From contig QQUM01000157.1 in NCBI GenBank assembly GCA_008501545.1, positions 1 to 7,729 of the forward strand: DNA of 7,729 nt, written 5' to 3'. This document shows positions 6,252-7,729 of this stretch, piece after piece (position 1 is the stretch's first letter; each line of letters starts with the position of its first letter). The position numbers and the translations under genes were made by a program. The notes beneath the pieces are model-generated. The model made no database searches. It saw nothing but the letters and a program-made list of their open reading frames with translations, and was not told where the DNA came from. This stretch comes from Calditrichota bacterium. Lineage in GTDB: Bacteria > Zhuqueibacterota > Zhuqueibacteria > Zhuqueibacterales > Geothermadaptataceae.

Positions 6252-7729
6252 CAGATAATTTCCTTGCGTTTTGCTTCCAGGGTCGTTGCCATCGTAGCAA
6301 AGGAGACAACGGTTATGGAACTGAGTGGCATGAGGACCGCTGCGAATAGCGGTGATAAAAGCCCCTGCACTGAGAAAAAGAATCCAACAACATTATAAAT
6401 AAAAGACAACAAGAAACTAATATAAACAATTTTAATACAGGATTGGCTGAAATTTAAAAACCTTGAGAAATTGTGCAACCGTTTTCCTATTAAAATGGCA
6501 TCACAGGCCGGGCTAAATGCGGAAATGTCGTCCGAAATGGCAACACCAACATCGCTTTGTTTTAATGCACCGGCATCATTGAGGCCGTCACCAATCATCA
6601 GCACATTTCGGCCTTCTCTTTGTTTTCGCTGGATATACGCAAGTTTATCACCCGGACTCTGTTCAAAAAACAAATCTTTATCCTGACCGAAAAACTCTTC
6701 CAACTGTGCTCGTTCATGATCGTTATCACCTGAGAGCAAGGCAATTGAATAGTCTTTCTCAAGTTCCGTTATCGTTTCTTGCAACCCTGGACGAAATGAA
6801 TTTTTGAATTCAAACCGGCCACGAATCCTGCCATCGATCGCCACATATGCCGAGCTGCCGGCTGGATTTTTAAAACCATTCGCAAAGGGGCCGAGCTCGG
6901 AAAGCAGCCATTCTCTGGAACCGAGATGAATTTTCTTGCCCTCAATTTCACCAGAAATTCCGGCGCCTTCCTCCTCTCTATAATTCATGAGCGGTTCGAA
7001 TACACGTCCTGCCGTCGATTGATAAATCCGGTAACTCAACGGGTGTGTTGATTGTCTGGCAAGTGTTTTGACCTGCAGCATTTCCTTGTCGGAAAGTGAC
7101 GTATCGGTCAAGCTATGAAAAATCACCGATTCGCCGCCCTGGTTCGTAAGGGTACCTGTTTTATCAAAGATGATTGCATCTATTTTTGCCAGTTTTTCGA
7201 TGGTTTCAATATTTTTCGCGATAAATGAACTGCGACCTAACAATCGAAGCGCATTCCCCAAAGTAAATGGTATCGAGAGCGCCAAAGCACAGGGACAGGC
7301 AATAATCAGCACAGCGGTAAATGCATTCCATGCGATCGAAATATCACGGGGCAACCAGAATAACCCTGCCGCCACTGCGATTCCTATAACGATAAAGGTA
7401 AAATACTTTGAAACAGTGTCTGAAATTGAATGGATGGTGCTTTGATTGTGTTCGCTGAATGCATCATGATTCCACAGACGTGTCAGGTAACTCTGCGAAA
7501 CTTCTTCTTTAATTTCGAATTCAGCAGCGATTCCGGACAGTCGGCCACCCGCATAGATAAAATCACTTTCATTCTTCGTTACCAGCCGTGACTCGCCCGT
7601 AACAAAACTGTAGTCGATTTGTGCGGAGGGCGAGAGCAATTTTGCATCTGCAGGAATAAGCTCACGGTTTCGCACAATAATGCGATCCCCAACTTTAAGT
7701 TTGGAAATTGGCACCCCTTCCTCGTGCCC
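6251..7729 (-). CDS. ccoI: CcoI/FixI-type copper-translocating P1B ATPase, 5' end cut by window edge
   Basis: C-terminal 492 codons of a heavy-metal P-type ATPase, which pumps Cu ions across the inner membrane at the cost of ATP; the CcoI/FixI branch supplies copper for cbb3 oxidase CuB. The reading frame stays open to the right edge. The codon at 7712-7714 is an internal GTG (Val), not a start, because typical actuator-domain sequence (GHEEGVPISKLKVGDRI) runs through it. Visible in order: actuator TGES (about 7600), membrane metal site CPC (about 7297), phosphorylation loop DKTGTLT (Asp near 7165), the nucleotide-domain HP motif (STHPL), a hinge SGDND, GDGLND (about 6592), and two C-terminal helices ending in an N-x-x-G and MPLSS pattern typical of copper ATPases. 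The N-terminal metal-binding domain and first helices are outside the window. CcoI is assigned over a general CopA because ccoS and the oxidase genes follow directly. The TGA stop shares its A with the ccoS ATG. Confidence 0.95.
   Translation of the reverse strand, partial: GHEEGVPISKLKVGDRIIVRNRELIPADAKLLSPSAQIDYSFVTGESRLVTKNESDFIYAGGRLSGIAAEFEIKEEVSQSYLTRLWNHDAFSEHNQSTIHSISDTVSKYFTFIVIGIAVAAGLFWLPRDISIAWNAFTAVLIIACPCALALSIPFTLGNALRLLGRSSFIAKNIETIEKLAKIDAIIFDKTGTLTNQGGESVIFHSLTDTSLSDKEMLQVKTLARQSTHPLSYRIYQSTAGRVFEPLMNYREEEGAGISGEIEGKKIHLGSREWLLSELGPFANGFKNPAGSSAYVAIDGRIRGRFEFKNSFRPGLQETITELEKDYSIALLSGDNDHERAQLEEFFGQDKDLFFEQSPGDKLAYIQRKQREGRNVLMIGDGLNDAGALKQSDVGVAISDDISAFSPACDAILIGKRLHNFSRFLNFSQSCIKIVYISFLLSFIYNVVGFFFSVQGLLSPLFAAVLMPLSSITVVSFATMATTLEAKRKEII
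6260..6265 (-). promoter_or_regulatory. Shine-Dalgarno of ccoS
   Basis: On the minus strand AAGGAA lies 8 bases upstream of the ccoS ATG, inside the last codons of ccoI. It supports the 6251 start, and with the shared base at the junction it suggests coupled translation of the two genes. Confidence 0.6.

Noticed and set aside
7712..7714. Possible GTG start of the ATPase gene
   Set aside because: The frame remains open to the window edge with conserved actuator-domain sequence upstream of this codon, and the protein would lack its essential first helices; it is an internal Val.

Overview
The window is one co-directional minus-strand gene cluster for a cbb3-type (C-family haem-copper) terminal oxidase and its maturation factors. 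In transcription order (high to low coordinates) it reads ccoI (5' end outside the window) - ccoS - ccoN/ccoO fusion with an extra C-terminal cytochrome c domain - ccoQ - ccoP - ccoG - ccoH - a TauE/SafE-like membrane protein. Seven of the eight genes are complete. Junctions are very tight: stop and start share one base at ccoI/ccoS, and the other gaps are 0 to 6 bases. The exception is a 130-base gap between the oxidase fusion gene and ccoQ, which holds an 11-bp perfect inverted repeat. No RNA genes, CRISPR arrays or insertion sequences are visible. The operon promoter must lie beyond the right edge.

Organism: fused CcoN-CcoO proteins and the gene order fit Bacteroidota or a relative in the FCB group (such as Balneolota/Rhodothermota, Ignavibacteria or Calditrichota). 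Several genes have clear GGAG/AAGGA Shine-Dalgarno sequences, which is less typical of core Bacteroidia/Flavobacteriia and makes a deeper-branching FCB lineage somewhat more likely. This assignment is inference; base composition is moderate (mid-40s % G+C by eye).

How the genes work together: CcoN holds the low-spin haem b and the haem b3-CuB oxygen-reduction site. CcoO and CcoP feed it electrons through c-type haems. CcoQ is the small stabilising subunit. CcoI (Cu export ATPase) and CcoS supply metal and help mature the active site. CcoG is a membrane protein with cysteine clusters proposed to reduce copper during assembly. CcoH aids complex assembly, and the last gene may move copper or reducing equivalents.

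The notable feature is where the c-type haems sit. CcoP carries one haem-binding site instead of the canonical two. A cytochrome c domain about two-thirds identical to CcoP's has been added to the end of the CcoN-CcoO fusion. The total of three c haems is kept but redistributed, apparently by duplication of a CcoP-type domain.
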